Below, piece by piece: positions 43,043 to 52,708 of a DNA stretch of 64,000 nt. The position numbers and the translations under genes are program-made. Numbering within the stretch: position 1 is the first letter of the stretch; every line of letters begins with the position of its first letter. Source of the DNA: Mechercharimyces sp. CAU 1602 (lineage in GTDB: Bacteria > Bacillota > Bacilli > Thermoactinomycetales > JANTPT01); NCBI RefSeq assembly GCF_024753565.1, contig NZ_JANTPT010000001.1, positions 248,001 through 312,000 of the forward strand, given 5' to 3'. A model generated the notes under the pieces. That model did no database searches. It saw nothing but the letters and a program-made list of their open reading frames with translations, and was not told the origin of the DNA.

Positions 43043-45670
43043 ATGAGAACGCATGAAATTAGGCAGAAGTACCTAGATTTTTTTCAGGAGAAAGGGCATC
43101 GCGTTGAGCCGAGTGCTTCACTTGTGCCTGTAGACGACCCAACCCTACTCTGGATCAATAGTGGGGTAGCTACTCTGAAAAAGTATTTTGATGGTCGTGT
43201 TACCCCTGATAATCCGCGTATTGTAAATGCGCAAAAGTCGATTCGTACCAATGATATTGAAAATGTAGGGTATACCAAACGACATCATACATTTTTCGAG
43301 ATGTTAGGTAACTTTTCAATTGGGGATTATTTTAAAGAAGAGGCCATTTTGTGGGCATGGGAGTTCCTAACGAGTCCGAAGTGGATGGGTTTAAGTCCGG
43401 ACCGCCTTTCTGTAACCATTCATCTTGAGGACGATGAAGCGGAGAAAATTTGGCATGAACAAGTAGGGGTACCTAAAGAGCGTATCGTTCGATTGGAAGA
43501 AAACTTTTGGGATATTGGTGAAGGTCCGAGTGGTCCAAATACAGAAATTTTTTATGATCGTGGTGAAGAGTTCGGAAATCTAAGTGATCCGGAGTGCTAC
43601 CCTGGCGGGGAGAACGAACGTTATTTGGAAATATGGAATTTGGTATTCTCACAGTTTAATCATAATCCGGATGGCAGCTACACTCCGCTACCGAAGAAGA
43701 ATATTGACACCGGTATGGGACTGGAGCGAATGGCATCAGTGATGCAAGATGTACCTTCCAACTTCGATACGGATGGTTTTCTACCGATTATCCAGGCTAC
43801 ATGTAAGGAAGCGGGAGTTAGCTATGGCGAGGATGAGGGAACTGATATTGCGCTCAAAGTAATCGCTGATCATGTTCGTACGCTGGTATTTGCAATAAGC
43901 GATGGAGTCCTCCCCTCTAATGAAGGGCGTGGTTATGTTCTGCGCCGCTTATTACGACGTGCGGTTCGTTATGGTAGAAAGCTGGGGATTCAACGGCCAT
44001 TTATGCATTTACTAACTGAAGTGGTAGTGGAGATTAGCAAGGAGTTTTATCCTCAACCATTGGAAAAGCAAGCATTTATCAGCCGTGTGATTGGACAAGA
44101 AGAAGAACGGTTTTTGGAAACATTGAGCGATGGAATCGCGATTTTGGAGCAATGGATTACACAAGCAAAAGCAGAGAAACGCTCGGAGATTTCAGGTCAT
44201 GAAGCGTTTAAATTATACGATACGTATGGGTTTCCTGTTGATCTGACAGAAGACTTTGCTCGCGAACAAGAAATGACAGTAGATCGTACTGGATTTGAAA
44301 AAGAGATGGAAGTTCAACGCGAACGTGCACGTGATGCACGACAAGATTCTACTAGTATGCAAGTACAAGGTGGCGTATTGACAGAGACAAGTGTTGAGAC
44401 AACTTTCGTTGGGTATGATAATCTAGAAAGTGAGAGTGAAGTAGTTCTCCTCATAGTAGATGAGCAAGAAGTAGACATGGTGGGAAGCGGCACTCAGTGT
44501 CTGTTACTATTAAAAGAAACACCATTCTATGCTGAAAGTGGTGGACAAGCAGCCGACTATGGGATGATCTCAGCTGCTGGAGTTCGTGCGCGGGTAGAAG
44601 AGGTGCAAAAAGGCCCCCGTGGGGAGCATGTTCATACCGTTGTGATAGAAGAAGGTGTTCTTCGCAAAGGCGATCGAGTGACAGCGACAGTAGACACTCC
44701 GACACGTTTAGATACGTTAAAAAATCATACAGCGACTCACTTGCTTCATCAAGCACTAAAAGATACGTTGGGTGAGCATGTGAATCAAGCAGGTTCGCTT
44801 GTGGCATCTGATCGTCTCCGTTTCGATTTCTCTCACTTTGGTTCGATGACGGTAGCAGAACTACAAGAGGTAGAGCGCCAAGTGAATGAACAGATATGGA
44901 AGAATACTCCTGTTAATATCTTGGAAAAATCGTTGAGCGACGCAAAAGCGATGGGCGCGATGGCTCTCTTTGGTGAAAAATATGGAGATGTGGTGCGTGT
45001 TGTGCAAGTAGGTGAGTATAGTATAGAGTTATGTGGAGGAACTCATGTAGCTAGCACTGCGGAGATCGGGCTGTTTAAAATCATGAGTGAAGCAGGCATA
45101 GGGTCTGGTATTCGTCGGATCGAAGCGGCTACAGGACGCCAGGCTGTCTCTTTCTATGAAACACAAACGTTACGATTAGAACAAATTGCTGGCCGCTTAA
45201 AAACACGTACAGAAGATGTGGTAGAGCGGGTTGATGGGATGCTTACCCAAATGAAAGAATTACAGCGAGAGAACGATTCCCTTTCCGCTCGCTTACATCA
45301 ACTGGAATCAAAAGAACTAGTGAACCATATACAGGAAGTAGATGGTATTCCTGTGCTCGCAGTTAAAGTTAATGCTGAAGATATGAATGGACTACGTGCG
45401 ATGAGTGATCAATTAAAGCAACAAATGTCAGAAGGTGTACTTGTTTTAGGTAGTGCTAGCAATGGGAAAGTGCAACTGGTGGCTACTGTGTCGGAGAAGT
45501 ATAGAAAACAAGGCATTCATGCGGGTAAGCTTATTAAAGAAGTGGCAACGATGTGTGGCGGAGGTGGGGGTGGTCGTCCTGATATGGCGCAGGCGGGTGG
45601 TAAAGACCCGGCCAAATTGGACAGTGCTCTCGCTAAGGTGACTCACTTGGTACGTCAACAAGGAAGTTAA
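43043..45670 (+). CDS. alaS: Alanyl-tRNA synthetase
   Basis: 875 residues, full length. Class II core with THLGY-like N-terminus ([28 protein letters not shown]), an editing domain with [11 protein letters not shown] (zinc H-x3-H) and [10 protein letters not shown], and the C-Ala domain ending [19 protein letters not shown]. It is controlled by the T-box leader directly upstream. ireB, ruvX and yrzB follow in the same order as in B. subtilis. Confidence 0.97.
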   Translation: MRTHEIRQKYLDFFQEKGHRVEPSASLVPVDDPTLLWINSGVATLKKYFDGRVTPDNPRIVNAQKSIRTNDIENVGYTKRHHTFFEMLGNFSIGDYFKEEAILWAWEFLTSPKWMGLSPDRLSVTIHLEDDEAEKIWHEQVGVPKERIVRLEENFWDIGEGPSGPNTEIFYDRGEEFGNLSDPECYPGGENERYLEIWNLVFSQFNHNPDGSYTPLPKKNIDTGMGLERMASVMQDVPSNFDTDGFLPIIQATCKEAGVSYGEDEGTDIALKVIADHVRTLVFAISDGVLPSNEGRGYVLRRLLRRAVRYGRKLGIQRPFMHLLTEVVVEISKEFYPQPLEKQAFISRVIGQEEERFLETLSDGIAILEQWITQAKAEKRSEISGHEAFKLYDTYGFPVDLTEDFAREQEMTVDRTGFEKEMEVQRERARDARQDSTSMQVQGGVLTETSVETTFVGYDNLESESEVVLLIVDEQEVDMVGSGTQCLLLLKETPFYAESGGQAADYGMISAAGVRARVEEVQKGPRGEHVHTVVIEEGVLRKGDRVTATVDTPTRLDTLKNHTATHLLHQALKDTLGEHVNQAGSLVASDRLRFDFSHFGSMTVAELQEVERQVNEQIWKNTPVNILEKSLSDAKAMGAMALFGEKYGDVVRVVQVGEYSIELCGGTHVASTAEIGLFKIMSEAGIGSGIRRIEAATGRQAVSFYETQTLRLEQIAGRLKTRTEDVVERVDGMLTQMKELQRENDSLSARLHQLESKELVNHIQEVDGIPVLAVKVNAEDMNGLRAMSDQLKQQMSEGVLVLGSASNGKVQLVATVSEKYRKQGIHAGKLIKEVATMCGGGGGGRPDMAQAGGKDPAKLDSALAKVTHLVRQQGS

Positions 45671-45732
45671 GGGTTGGAAAGCGAATGTTTTAACGGGGAA
45701 TAGGTCATTTTACGAAAGAGGTGCACGATTTT

Positions 45733-45981
45733 ATGGAAAAAACCATGAAATTTCACTTCCGTGGTGAGGAACCGGAAGGCAGTCCAAGAGATGTCTTATT
45801 CACTGTATATGACGCTTTGATCGAAAAGGGGTATGATCCGATTGATCAAATCGTAGGGTATCTGCTGTCCGGAGATCCGGCTTATATTCCGCGCCATAAG
45901 AATGCTCGTGCTACCATTCGCAAATTGGAGCGGGATGAACTGATCGAAGAGATTGTAAAAGAATACCTGAAGCGTTCATAA
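45733..45981 (+). CDS. IreB family regulatory phosphoprotein (UPF0297)
   Basis: 82 residues from ATG 45733 (GAGGTG upstream; GTG 45721 is a weaker choice). The sequence [21 protein letters not shown], then [27 protein letters not shown] is highly typical of YrzL/IreB. In Enterococcus IreB is phosphorylated by the IreK kinase and modulates cephalosporin resistance. Here it keeps the alaS-yrzL-yrrK order. Confidence 0.93.
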   Translation: MEKTMKFHFRGEEPEGSPRDVLFTVYDALIEKGYDPIDQIVGYLLSGDPAYIPRHKNARATIRKLERDELIEEIVKEYLKRS

Positions 45982-46042
45982 AGCGGATAAGAAAATGGAA
46001 CGCTCGTGATGTTGAGATGGAATGAGAAAGGGTTTAGTGCCA

Positions 46043-46477
46043 ATGGAACAAGTAAGAATCCTAGCTCTAGATATAGGAGAAAAGCGTGTTGGAGTAGCAA
46101 TCAGTGATCCGATGGGCTGGACAGCACAAGGGCTGGAAGTGGTACAGCGGGCACCCGATGACCAGTGGTTAGAACGGATTCAACAAGTGATTACAGATTA
46201 TGAAGTTGAAAAGATAGTGATCGGTCTTCCACGCAATATGGATGGCACGATCGGTCCGCGTGGAGAGGCATGCAAGGAGTTAGGAGAACATGTGCAACAA
46301 CGTTTTCAACTCCCTGTTGTAATGTGGGATGAGCGCCTCTCTACCGTTGCGGTAGAGAGAACACTGATCTCTGCAGATATGAGTCGAAAGAAGAGAAAAA
46401 AAGTGGTTGATCAATTGGCTGCTTCATGGATACTGCAAGGATACTTAGATGCCCAGAGGGGGAGTTTACATGACTGA
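46043..46477 (+). CDS. ruvX: Putative pre-16S rRNA nuclease (RuvX/YqgF)
   Basis: About 144 residues. An RNase H-fold nuclease thought to trim the 5' end of 16S rRNA. MEQVRILALDIGEKRVGVAISD holds the first catalytic Asp, VIGLPRNMDGTIGPR the second block and VVMWDERLSTVAVER the E, with SRKKRKKVVDQLAASWILQ at the end. ATG 46043 fits the family start better than ATG 46022. Its last eight bases overlap yrzB. Confidence 0.93.
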   Translation: MEQVRILALDIGEKRVGVAISDPMGWTAQGLEVVQRAPDDQWLERIQQVITDYEVEKIVIGLPRNMDGTIGPRGEACKELGEHVQQRFQLPVVMWDERLSTVAVERTLISADMSRKKRKKVVDQLAASWILQGYLDAQRGSLHD

Positions 46478-46769
46478 TCATAGTCCGGAAAAAGGGACTG
46501 AGTACGTAGTAATACCAAAAGAAGATGGTGAAGAGGAACGGTTTGAAATTTTATTCACCTTCGAACATGATGAAAATGGGAATAATTATATGGTTGTAGT
46601 ACCAGAAGAAGAAAATGAGGGAGAGTCACAGGACGTATTTGCGTTTCGCTACGAAGAAGATGGCGAGAACCTCGAATTGTTTTTAATCGAAGACGATAAA
46701 GAATGGGATATGGTAGAAGAGGTATTTAACACCATAATGGAAGAGTCTGACGAAGGTCTTGAGGACTAA
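46470..46769 (+). CDS. DUF1292 protein (YrzB-like)
   Basis: About 99 residues from ATG 46470, five bases after GGGGGAG, overlapping ruvX. Very acidic. The DUF1292 layout is visible: E.RFEILFTFEHDENGNNYMV, DVFAFRYEEDGENLELFLI, then EWDMVEEVFNTIME. Function unknown, but conserved between ruvX and mltG across Firmicutes. A second DUF1292 gene overlaps its end. Confidence 0.88.
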   Translation: MTDHSPEKGTEYVVIPKEDGEEERFEILFTFEHDENGNNYMVVVPEEENEGESQDVFAFRYEEDGENLELFLIEDDKEWDMVEEVFNTIMEESDEGLED

Positions 46770-47070
46770 CTTTAAGCCATCGGGGAAACGATGTGATCAT
46801 TTACGACAAAAGTATGGTTCACCATTGTTGTTAAGTGATTATGCTAGCCAAGAGGAAGATCAGCATATGCATTTGTTAGATGAGATCGAAGTGGACAATA
46901 AACATTATGCTGTGATGCAACCGCTTGGAGGAAGGGATGGCTATCTTTTCTTTGTTGATCATCAGCAGGAGAGTTTACACCTTCACCACATCGAAGATGA
47001 GGGGGAGTGGGAGCAGATTGCTGAGGTTGTGGATGAGATGCTATGCTACGATGAATATTCTTCAAAATAA
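46759..47070 (+). CDS. Second DUF1292-like protein
   Basis: 103 residues from TTG 46759, overlapping the first DUF1292 gene by 11 bases. The C-terminal half repeats the same pattern: LLDEIEVDNKHYAVMQPL, GYLFFVDHQQESLHLHHI and EGEWEQIAEVVDEML. The N-terminal 30 residues are basic and unrelated. It is probably a diverged tandem copy made to be translated by coupling. Function unknown. Confidence 0.75.
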   Translation: MRTNFKPSGKRCDHLRQKYGSPLLLSDYASQEEDQHMHLLDEIEVDNKHYAVMQPLGGRDGYLFFVDHQQESLHLHHIEDEGEWEQIAEVVDEMLCYDEYSSK

Positions 47071-47097
47071 CGGGGGATTTCCCCCGTTATTTTTTTT
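47065..47097 (+). terminator. Intrinsic terminator
   Basis: AATAACGGGGG pairs with CCCCCGTTATT, followed by a long T run. Closes the alaS-DUF1292 unit. Confidence 0.9.
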
Positions 47098-47172
47098 GTT
47101 TCATATGATAACATAGAATAGGAATAGAATAGTGTTTCTATTCGGTTACACAGGCATGAAGGGAGTAACGGC

Positions 47173-48216
47173 ATGAAGTGGGTGATCCGACTTCTACTAC
47201 TAGTGATACTGCTAGCCTCTTGGCTCATTTTGCTCTATCTATATGTGGATCATACATTGGGAGCTCCGCCTCGCAGCGAATCAATGTTGTTAGAAATCCC
47301 TGCAGGTAGTTCCAATGAGGAGATAGGTAGTATCCTGAAACAACATCAGTTAATTCGTGACGATCTCTTCTTTCGTCCCTATACGTACGTGAAGGGAAAT
47401 GCAAGAGGACTGAAAGCTGGCGTGTATGAAATTCCGGCGGATGCAGATTTGGAAAAGGTTTTAGAAATATTAACAGCGGGGAAAGAAAGTAGCCAATCTA
47501 TCACCATTCCAGAAGGATATACGGTGGAGCAAATGGCAGACAAGGTAAAAGAGTTAGGTATTGAGCGTGATGAGTTTCTTATGGAAGTGAACAAACGTGA
47601 TTACGATTTTACATTTGTTGATCAAATTCCAGACTCAAAAGAACGAGAATATGTATTGGAAGGGTACTTATATCCAAGCACATATTACTTACCAAAAAAT
47701 GAAATTTCAGCTCGTAAGTTGATCGAAATGATGTTAACTCAATTTAACCAACATCTAAAAGAGAACGAAGTAGCACTACAAAAAAGAGAGATCAGTGTGG
47801 ATGAATGGGTACGTATTGCCTCTATTACGGAAAAGGAAACGATGGTGGAAGCAGAGTTTCCGATGGTGACGGGGGTTATATTTAATCGTCTTCAAAGTGG
47901 AAAATTATTACAAGTGGATGCGACCATTCAGTATGCGTTAAGGGATACGAAAGCAAGATTAACGTATGATGATCTTAAAGTGGAAAGTCCTTATAACACA
48001 TATAAACATGAAGGGCTGCCGCCAGGTCCCATCTCCAATCCTGGGAAAGTAGCATTAGAAGCAGCAGCTAATCCTAAGAAACATGATTATATTTACTATG
48101 TGACGAAGAAAGACGGCACGCAGGAGCATTACTTTGCTCGAACTTATGATGAACATCTTCAAAATAAGTCGAAGAGCGAAAAGAACGCAGCTAATACCAC
48201 CAGTAGCAATGAATAA
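47173..48216 (+). CDS. mltG: Endolytic murein transglycosylase MltG
   Basis: 347 residues. One N-terminal membrane helix (LLLLVILLASWLILLYLYV), a LysM-like part (MLLEIPAGSSNEEIGSILK, TIPEGYTVEQMADKVKELG) and the YceG catalytic domain: VRIASITEKET with catalytic Glu about 220, FPMVTGVIFNRL, LQVDATIQYAL, SPYNTYKHEGLPPGPISNPG. It cuts nascent glycan strands and sets their length. ATG 47173 has AAGGGAG. Equivalent to B. subtilis yrrL, in the same place. Confidence 0.95.
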   Translation: MKWVIRLLLLVILLASWLILLYLYVDHTLGAPPRSESMLLEIPAGSSNEEIGSILKQHQLIRDDLFFRPYTYVKGNARGLKAGVYEIPADADLEKVLEILTAGKESSQSITIPEGYTVEQMADKVKELGIERDEFLMEVNKRDYDFTFVDQIPDSKEREYVLEGYLYPSTYYLPKNEISARKLIEMMLTQFNQHLKENEVALQKREISVDEWVRIASITEKETMVEAEFPMVTGVIFNRLQSGKLLQVDATIQYALRDTKARLTYDDLKVESPYNTYKHEGLPPGPISNPGKVALEAAANPKKHDYIYYVTKKDGTQEHYFARTYDEHLQNKSKSEKNAANTTSSNE

Positions 48217-48217
48217 C

Positions 48218-48258
48218 AAAGAAATCCTCTTACCCTATGGATAAGAGGATTTCTTTGT
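48218..48258. terminator. Bidirectional terminator
   Basis: AAAGAAATCCTCTTA and TAAGAGGATTTCTTT form a 15-bp perfect stem between convergent genes, with T-rich ends on both strands. Confidence 0.88.
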
Positions 48259-48272
48259 TTATTACTTGAGAA

Positions 48273-49664
48273 TTAGTCGACCATGGAGTGAACATCAAAT
48301 CCATAAGGTTGATATCCCCAACCATACCATTTCCAAAGTTTCTCATCTTTTTTATCTGAGGTATGCTGAGTAACATAGACATACTTTTGTCCCCAACGTT
48401 TTTGTACTTTAGATACAAAGGCCGCATGCTCATAGTCTCCATCGTCGGCTAAGTCGCCAATGACGATATCGCCAACTTTAAGTTGATCATAATCTTTGGC
48501 CTCCGCCCGCGCAACCATGTGGCGATAGAGATGATCGACATAATACCAGGAAGTAGAAGGTTTAGTATCATTGTAATACCAGTCAGGAATGTTTGGATCA
48601 TCTTTTACAAATCCGATTCCGCCTTCATGAATTACTTGGGAAACAAAGTTGGTGCAATCGTACCAGCAATCGATACCATCACCTGTACAGCCATATAATC
48701 TGTAGAGATAGCCGTAATCTTCGTTGTTGCGCTTATCCCACCATTCGTAAGCATAGTCACGCGCAGCGATTTCATCATAACCATCGGTATCATTGGTTTC
48801 AGGTGCATCTTGAGGAGGGTCTTCTACTGGTGTTTCAGTCGAAGGCACTTCATTTTCGGTACCTTCTTCACTACCAGTCTCTTCTTCACTGGTACCACCA
48901 TTGTTATTATTTGGTTCTTCTTCGGTGTTGCCATCGTTATTATTGTTGCTTTCCTCTTCGGTGTTGCCTTCATTGCTGTTGTTTTCTTCTTCAGTACTCT
49001 CTTCATTATTGTTGTTGCCATCATTATTATTGCCATCATTGTTTTCTATGGCTTCATCAGCTGGCAAATCTTTTGTAGGAATACCTTCTTTTTTCATCTC
49101 TAAACCAATACGATTAGGTAGAAGTGCACTTAGTTCTTCCAATTCTTTCTTATTTAGTTTTTTGCCAGATTCAAGCTTCTCTTTTAGCTTCTTGATTTGT
49201 TCATTTTTAAATTTGTTTTCATATAAGTCCATAACGATCGCTAACTGCTGTACACGTTCTAGATCCTTCTCTGGAAGAGCGGAGTTAACAGCTTGGCCGT
49301 AAATAAAATCACGGAATTCAGCATCATCGATATCTGCTTTTACCTTCACTTTTTTCTCTTGAGCTATTGTCTTAACTGTTTGAATCGCTTGTTCATTTTT
49401 GGAGACCACTTCTTCTTTACTTTGGGGCATTTCTTCGTACGTTTCTAACTCATTAACTAATTCATCAGGAGTTTGGTTAAGTTTTTCCAAGTCGAGAGAA
49501 TCGTCAGGAGTTGTGTGTGCTACTTCTTTCTTTTCTTCAGATTTTTTCGACTCTACTGCTGTAGAACTGGAACCAATTCCGGCTAATAGCTGCTGAGTGC
49601 CAAAAAAGCCAGCTATAATTGCCAATAGACCAGCCAGCGCGAATAATGCAATCTTTTTATTCAC
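48273..49664 (-). CDS. Surface protein with C-terminal amidase_6-like domain
   Basis: 463 residues from GTG 49664, eight bases after AAGGAGG. N-terminal signal or anchor: MNKKIALFALAGLLAIIAGFF. Residues 30-200 are charged and helical. Residues about 210-290 are a low-complexity linker of Asn, Glu and Gly with a repeated pattern (NNNNDGNTEEE, NNNNGGTSEEE). Residues 295-463 match the putative amidase domain: IAARDYAYEWWDKRN, WYDCTNFVSQVIHEGG with the likely catalytic Cys, STSWYYVDHLYRHMVAR, LKVGDIVIGDLADDGDYEHAAFVS with a candidate His. It is probably an exported cell-wall or peptide amidase, perhaps sporulation-linked. Confidence 0.82.
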   Translation of the reverse strand: MNKKIALFALAGLLAIIAGFFGTQQLLAGIGSSSTAVESKKSEEKKEVAHTTPDDSLDLEKLNQTPDELVNELETYEEMPQSKEEVVSKNEQAIQTVKTIAQEKKVKVKADIDDAEFRDFIYGQAVNSALPEKDLERVQQLAIVMDLYENKFKNEQIKKLKEKLESGKKLNKKELEELSALLPNRIGLEMKKEGIPTKDLPADEAIENNDGNNNDGNNNNEESTEEENNSNEGNTEEESNNNNDGNTEEEPNNNNGGTSEEETGSEEGTENEVPSTETPVEDPPQDAPETNDTDGYDEIAARDYAYEWWDKRNNEDYGYLYRLYGCTGDGIDCWYDCTNFVSQVIHEGGIGFVKDDPNIPDWYYNDTKPSTSWYYVDHLYRHMVARAEAKDYDQLKVGDIVIGDLADDGDYEHAAFVSKVQKRWGQKYVYVTQHTSDKKDEKLWKWYGWGYQPYGFDVHSMVD

Positions 49665-49773
49665 TTGGTTGCCTCCTTATTTGGGCGATAGTAATCTCCT
49701 AGATATCATACCTTTCAACCATGAAGCGCGTCAACAGTGAAGTTGAAACTGTATGTAAAAGGTTGAGATAGCC

Positions 49774-49809
49774 AAAAAAGTAGCCGGTGTAAATAAAGAT
49801 GACACCGGC
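49774..49809 (-). terminator. Terminator of the sulfotransferase gene
   Basis: On the reverse strand GCCGGTGT pairs with ACACCGGC, followed by TACTTTTTT. Confidence 0.8.
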
Positions 49810-49810
49810 A

Positions 49811-50557
49811 TTATGTGGAAGAAAGTAGTTGGATATGTTTTTTATATTGTTGGAGCTTCTCTTGATGGGCAAGAGATAGCTGTTGCAACTGTTGCTCAAA
49901 TCTACTTTGTGCATATTGATAAAGCTGAAGATCTAACTGATTTAATGCTACAATTTTATCAATAATGGATTGTGGAACCGCTGAGCGTGGTGGCCTTGTG
50001 TGGTTTACGTTTTCCTTTGTATAGGACGACAACTTCCAATTACACTTCTTATGGAGTAGAAAAACGGTTTCTACATAACGCTCAGTTAAACCGACAAGTA
50101 GATAGTGTGTTTGTAAATGTTTTTTCGCTAACATTAAGCAAGGTTCCGATTTTCCGCTCAGAAAGCGAGTTTGATGATTTGTAATTTGTTGAGTAATATT
50201 TGGATCATGCCAATTTACGTATTGCTCCAATGTTAATGACTGCGCAATTTCATAATGGGGATTTTGTGGCTGACTACGGATAAAATAGTAGGTAGAAATG
50301 ACGCGATCAATAGGGTCACGTAGAAGTGTGATGTACGTATAGGGTGAACGAAAATAACGATGACAACCAAAGCGACAATGCCCATAGACGAAATGAATTC
50401 GACGCTTATATGCAGGAGACAGTTTTTTTAGTAGATGCGCTTTTTCATGTGCAGGGTAATGGAGACTGTTAGAGCGACCCATCTTTTTTTTGAGAATTTG
50501 TGTGAGAGTGGATCCACCTGTTTTGGGGATATGGGAAAAAATCAATGTTCGTCTCAT
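49811..50557 (-). CDS. Sulfotransferase family protein
   Basis: 248 residues. LIFSHIPKTGGSTLTQIL is the 5'-phosphosulfate-binding loop and LLRDPIDRVISTYYFIRS the 3'-phosphate-binding motif of PAPS-dependent sulfotransferases. Between them lies the family's Y.GH segment (FVYGHCRFGCHRYF). A His/Gln-rich helical tail follows. No signal peptide. The acceptor is unknown; such genes in Bacillales often act on surface glycans. It stands alone between an amidase gene and a purine permease and is probably acquired. Confidence 0.85.
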   Translation of the reverse strand: MRRTLIFSHIPKTGGSTLTQILKKKMGRSNSLHYPAHEKAHLLKKLSPAYKRRIHFVYGHCRFGCHRYFRSPYTYITLLRDPIDRVISTYYFIRSQPQNPHYEIAQSLTLEQYVNWHDPNITQQITNHQTRFLSGKSEPCLMLAKKHLQTHYLLVGLTERYVETVFLLHKKCNWKLSSYTKENVNHTRPPRSAVPQSIIDKIVALNQLDLQLYQYAQSRFEQQLQQLSLAHQEKLQQYKKHIQLLSST

Positions 50558-50778
50558 TTGCAGTGATCATCCTTGTACTAGAGAAGTTATTCCTTAATCA
50601 GTGTATTGAATGAGGATGGCGGATGTTCGTTGTGTGGGTGAAAATGGTTATGTAACAGGGTAATTCCTGGATAGAAAAACGAGGAAATGAATTACGGTGC
50701 ATAGTGTGATATAATGCTTATTTGGTGTACAAGGGTACACGGGTGGGTGGAGGGATATGAGTAAAGAAGGGAAGCGTT

Positions 50779-52053
50779 GTGAAGTATTTTCAGTTGGAAC
50801 ATCATCAGTCGACTCTCAAAACGGAAGTGTTGGCTGGGATGACATCCTACTTTACGATTGTATACATTGTGGTGGTAAATGCGACAATTCTTGCAGATGC
50901 AGGAATCCCGTTGACTGCGGGTGTGATCGCCACGATTTTGACCTCACTAGTCGGTTGTTTGTTGATGGCTTTTTGGGCTAATGCACCCATTATTTTAGTT
51001 CCAGGTATGGGAGTAAATGCGTTATTCACCTATACGATTGTTCAGTCGATGGGATTATCGTGGCAGTCTGCTTTGATGGCCGTATTTATCTCCGGAATCC
51101 TGTTTATGATAACCGCATTTACTCGCTTAAGCAGGCTACTAGCGGTCGCGGTGCCCACATCACTTAAGGATAGTATTACAGTGGGGATTGGCTTGTTTCT
51201 CACCTTTATTGGGTTACAAAAAGGGGGATTGATCACGTCTAATTCCACTACATTTGTCACTTTGGGGGAATTAAGTGCTCCTTCTACCTTGTTAACCGTG
51301 TTTAGTTTAGTACTAACAATCTTTTTGTTTGTGCGTCAGGTACGTGGTCATTTTTTAATCGCGATTGTGGTAACAACACTTCTTTCGATCTTATTAGGGA
51401 TTCAACCGAGTGAAGTGTCAGCGGTACCCTCATTATCGTGGTCAGAGTATAGTACGGTCTTTGCAAGCTTTTCGATAGCGCAAATTCAAGATCTTACCTT
51501 TTGGGTAGCTACATTTTCACTTACGATGGTTCTTGTATTTGAAAACATGGGGTTAATATATGGTTTATTAGGTGAACAGGGTCAGAAATTTGGACGCGCC
51601 TATCAAGCAAATGCAATATCTGCTATGACTGCTGGATTATTCGGCACAAGCCCAACAGTCTCAACGGTGGAGAGTGCGGCTGGTATCGCATCAGGAGGAC
51701 GGACGGGACTTACCGCTTTAACGACAGGGCTGATGTTTCTGCTCGTTATTCCCTTTATTTCCTATATTCATTTGATACCTGATGCAGCGATTGCTCCCAT
51801 TCTGATCGTGATTGGTGGATTGATGTTACAACATGTAAAAAATATCCCTTTTGATGACTTGTCGGAGGGTTTTCCCGCATTTCTTATCATTGTTTTGATT
51901 CCCTTTACGTACAGTATCACTGATGGAATCGCCTTTGGCTTTATTGCATATCCATTGATTAAAGTGGCGATGGGTAAGGGAAAGGAGATATCGCTTCCGC
52001 TCTATATTATTGCGGGGATGTTTATCGCCTATTTTTTACTTCATGTCATATAG
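50779..52053 (+). CDS. NCS2-type purine permease (PbuG/AzgA-like)
   Basis: 424 residues, twelve or more membrane segments. The N-terminus KYFQLEHHQSTLKTEVLAGMTSYFTIVYIVVVNATIL, shortened here to its key E-x-x-A/G-x-x-T-F core, is typical of the AzgA branch for hypoxanthine, guanine and adenine. Other blocks: PGMGVNALFTYTIV, FGTSPTVSTVESAAGIASGG and FLIIVLIPFTYSITDGIAFG. GTG 50779 follows AAGGGAAG. An ATG at 50757 with a better site opens a different frame and was not used. An extended -10 (TGATATAAT) is at 50710. No purine riboswitch was recognised in the leader. Confidence 0.9.
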   Translation: MKYFQLEHHQSTLKTEVLAGMTSYFTIVYIVVVNATILADAGIPLTAGVIATILTSLVGCLLMAFWANAPIILVPGMGVNALFTYTIVQSMGLSWQSALMAVFISGILFMITAFTRLSRLLAVAVPTSLKDSITVGIGLFLTFIGLQKGGLITSNSTTFVTLGELSAPSTLLTVFSLVLTIFLFVRQVRGHFLIAIVVTTLLSILLGIQPSEVSAVPSLSWSEYSTVFASFSIAQIQDLTFWVATFSLTMVLVFENMGLIYGLLGEQGQKFGRAYQANAISAMTAGLFGTSPTVSTVESAAGIASGGRTGLTALTTGLMFLLVIPFISYIHLIPDAAIAPILIVIGGLMLQHVKNIPFDDLSEGFPAFLIIVLIPFTYSITDGIAFGFIAYPLIKVAMGKGKEISLPLYIIAGMFIAYFLLHVI

Positions 52054-52152
52054 ACGAAGAGAGGGCGTCAGATCCCTCTCTTCTTTACATATTTAATAGT
52101 GAATGGCTATTCATTTTCGTGTTATACTGTCCTAGATAGGAGGTAGGAATTG

Positions 52153-52560
52153 ATGAAACATGAGTATATATTAACGGTTCGTTCTACAGACGTGGATATG
52201 ATCGGTCATGTGAACAATGCCAAATACTTAGAGTATCTGGAGTGGGCACGTTTTGATTGGTTGAAGCAGCACGGAGTGACAGTGGAGTCATTCCGTAAGT
52301 GGGGTATATTTCCAGTTGTAGTCAATGTAAACATTAACTATCGTAAAGAGTTGTTATTTGACGAGGAGATCTTGATTACGTCGTATACGAAAAAGATGAA
52401 TACCCGCAGTGTAGTAGCACATCAGATTATCACCAACCAAGCTGGCGATGTAATAGCAGATGCGGATCTGACCATCGTTGCTATTGATGGTAAAAAACGC
52501 AAAGCGATCACTCTGCCTGATGATATGAAGACGATGTTTGAAAAGACGATCGTAGAATAG
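52153..52560 (+). CDS. Acyl-CoA thioesterase (4HBT hotdog fold)
   Basis: About 135 residues from ATG 52153 after GGAGG. RSTDVDMIGHVNNAKYLEYLEWARF carries the catalytic Asp and the H-x-N-N of 4-hydroxybenzoyl-CoA thioesterase relatives, and VVNVNINYRKELLFDEEI is the next strand pair. Such enzymes release free fatty acids or aromatic acids from CoA. The substrate is not evident. It ends at an unusually perfect terminator. Confidence 0.88.
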   Translation: MKHEYILTVRSTDVDMIGHVNNAKYLEYLEWARFDWLKQHGVTVESFRKWGIFPVVVNVNINYRKELLFDEEILITSYTKKMNTRSVVAHQIITNQAGDVIADADLTIVAIDGKKRKAITLPDDMKTMFEKTIVE

Positions 52561-52573
52561 ATAGCTAGTTGTT

Positions 52574-52620
52574 CTATATCAAAACACCCCCGCACAATGT
52601 GCGGGGGTGTTTTGATATAG
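52574..52620. terminator. Very long perfect terminator hairpin
   Basis: A 22-base arm (CTATATCAAAACACCCCCGCAC) in inverted repeat around AAT, 52574-52620. The T-rich part lies inside the stem, so it can work in both directions. Confidence 0.85.
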
Positions 52621-52708
52621 AATCGATGGGAGCATCGGTATAAGCAGCTGTTAGATTGACGAAGATGGGAGTAGTACAAAAAGGACGGGCAAGATAGGGG
52701 ATGCATGG

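Noticed and set aside
48593-49302. Forward frames of 97-161 codons opposite the amidase gene
   Set aside because: They are the antisense of the Asn/Glu linker (Leu/Ser/Val and Tyr/His/Cys runs) and not genes.
50558-50778. Possible purine riboswitch before the purine permease
   Set aside because: The conserved purine-aptamer joining regions and paired loops are not visible; only an extended -10 is present.
50757-50981. 74-codon frame with a good ribosome site at the permease start
   Set aside because: It runs out of frame through conserved permease codons; the permease N-terminus in the other frame is clearly real. It could at most be a short coupling frame.
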